From assembly GCA_021160885.1 (NCBI GenBank), contig JAGHBR010000350.1, positions 1 to 6,401 on the forward strand: 6,401 nucleotides of DNA, written 5' to 3'. The first letter of the stretch is position 1. The number at the start of each line of letters is the position of its first letter. This document shows, one piece after another, positions 6,359 to 6,401 of this stretch. Source of the stretch: Caldisericaceae bacterium. Its GTDB lineage: Bacteria; Calditrichota; Calditrichia; Calditrichales; Calditrichaceae. Below the pieces are notes generated by a model that worked only from the letters and a program-made list of their open reading frames with translations, ran no database searches and had not been told where the DNA came from. The position numbers and the translations under genes are program-made.

Positions 6359-6401
6359 CCCGATATTTTTTTATTCAATAAAAACGTTTTTAGTATACAA
6401 C

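Overview
The window is a compact stretch of an exopolysaccharide or capsule gene cluster from an AT-rich Gram-negative bacterium. All five well-supported genes lie on the minus strand, so transcription runs from high to low coordinates. The Gram-negative reading rests on an outer-membrane-type polysaccharide export protein with a signal peptide and a membrane-bound Wzz/Wzc-type co-polymerase kinase. Shine-Dalgarno sequences (AAAGGTG, AGGTGA, AAAGGA) precede three genes, which argues against a typical Bacteroidota member. The gene types would fit lineages such as Calditrichota or Ignavibacteria, but this placement is a guess and the sequence does not settle it.

Layout in transcription order. 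(1) 6338-5376: a membrane phosphoglycosyl transferase that would start the glycan on undecaprenyl phosphate, without the usual N-terminal membrane-helix bundle. A perfect 8-bp inverted repeat abuts its start codon. (2) A 178-bp AT-rich gap with a small GC-richer island that carries a perfect 7-bp inverted repeat. (3) 5197-4379: an anti-anti-sigma-type STAS domain joined by a Glu-rich linker to a basic C-terminal domain resembling a helix-turn-helix. (4) 4363-3680: a short polysaccharide export (OPX, Wza-like) protein. (5) 3656-1317: a Wzc-like chain-length regulator fused to a bacterial tyrosine kinase. (6) A 77-bp or 89-bp gap, depending on the start chosen, with a strong hairpin resembling an intrinsic terminator. 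(7) 1227-193: a FemAB/GNAT-fold protein of the kind found in exopolysaccharide clusters. (8) About 190 bp at the left edge with no certain gene.

How the genes fit together. The transferase would load the first phosphosugar. The OPX protein and the co-polymerase kinase would form the envelope-spanning polymerisation and export machine, with the kinase's C-terminal tyrosine cluster controlling its assembly. The FemAB-like protein may modify the product or an associated peptide or protein. The STAS protein sits tightly in the operon (15 bp before the OPX gene) and is the likely control element. The other glycosyltransferases, flippase, polymerase and tyrosine phosphatase expected for a full pathway are not in this window.

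The most unusual items are the STAS-linker-HTH-like fusion, the inverted-repeat leader in front of it, a G8 homopolymer inside the kinase gene, and the hairpin separating the FemAB-like gene from the rest.
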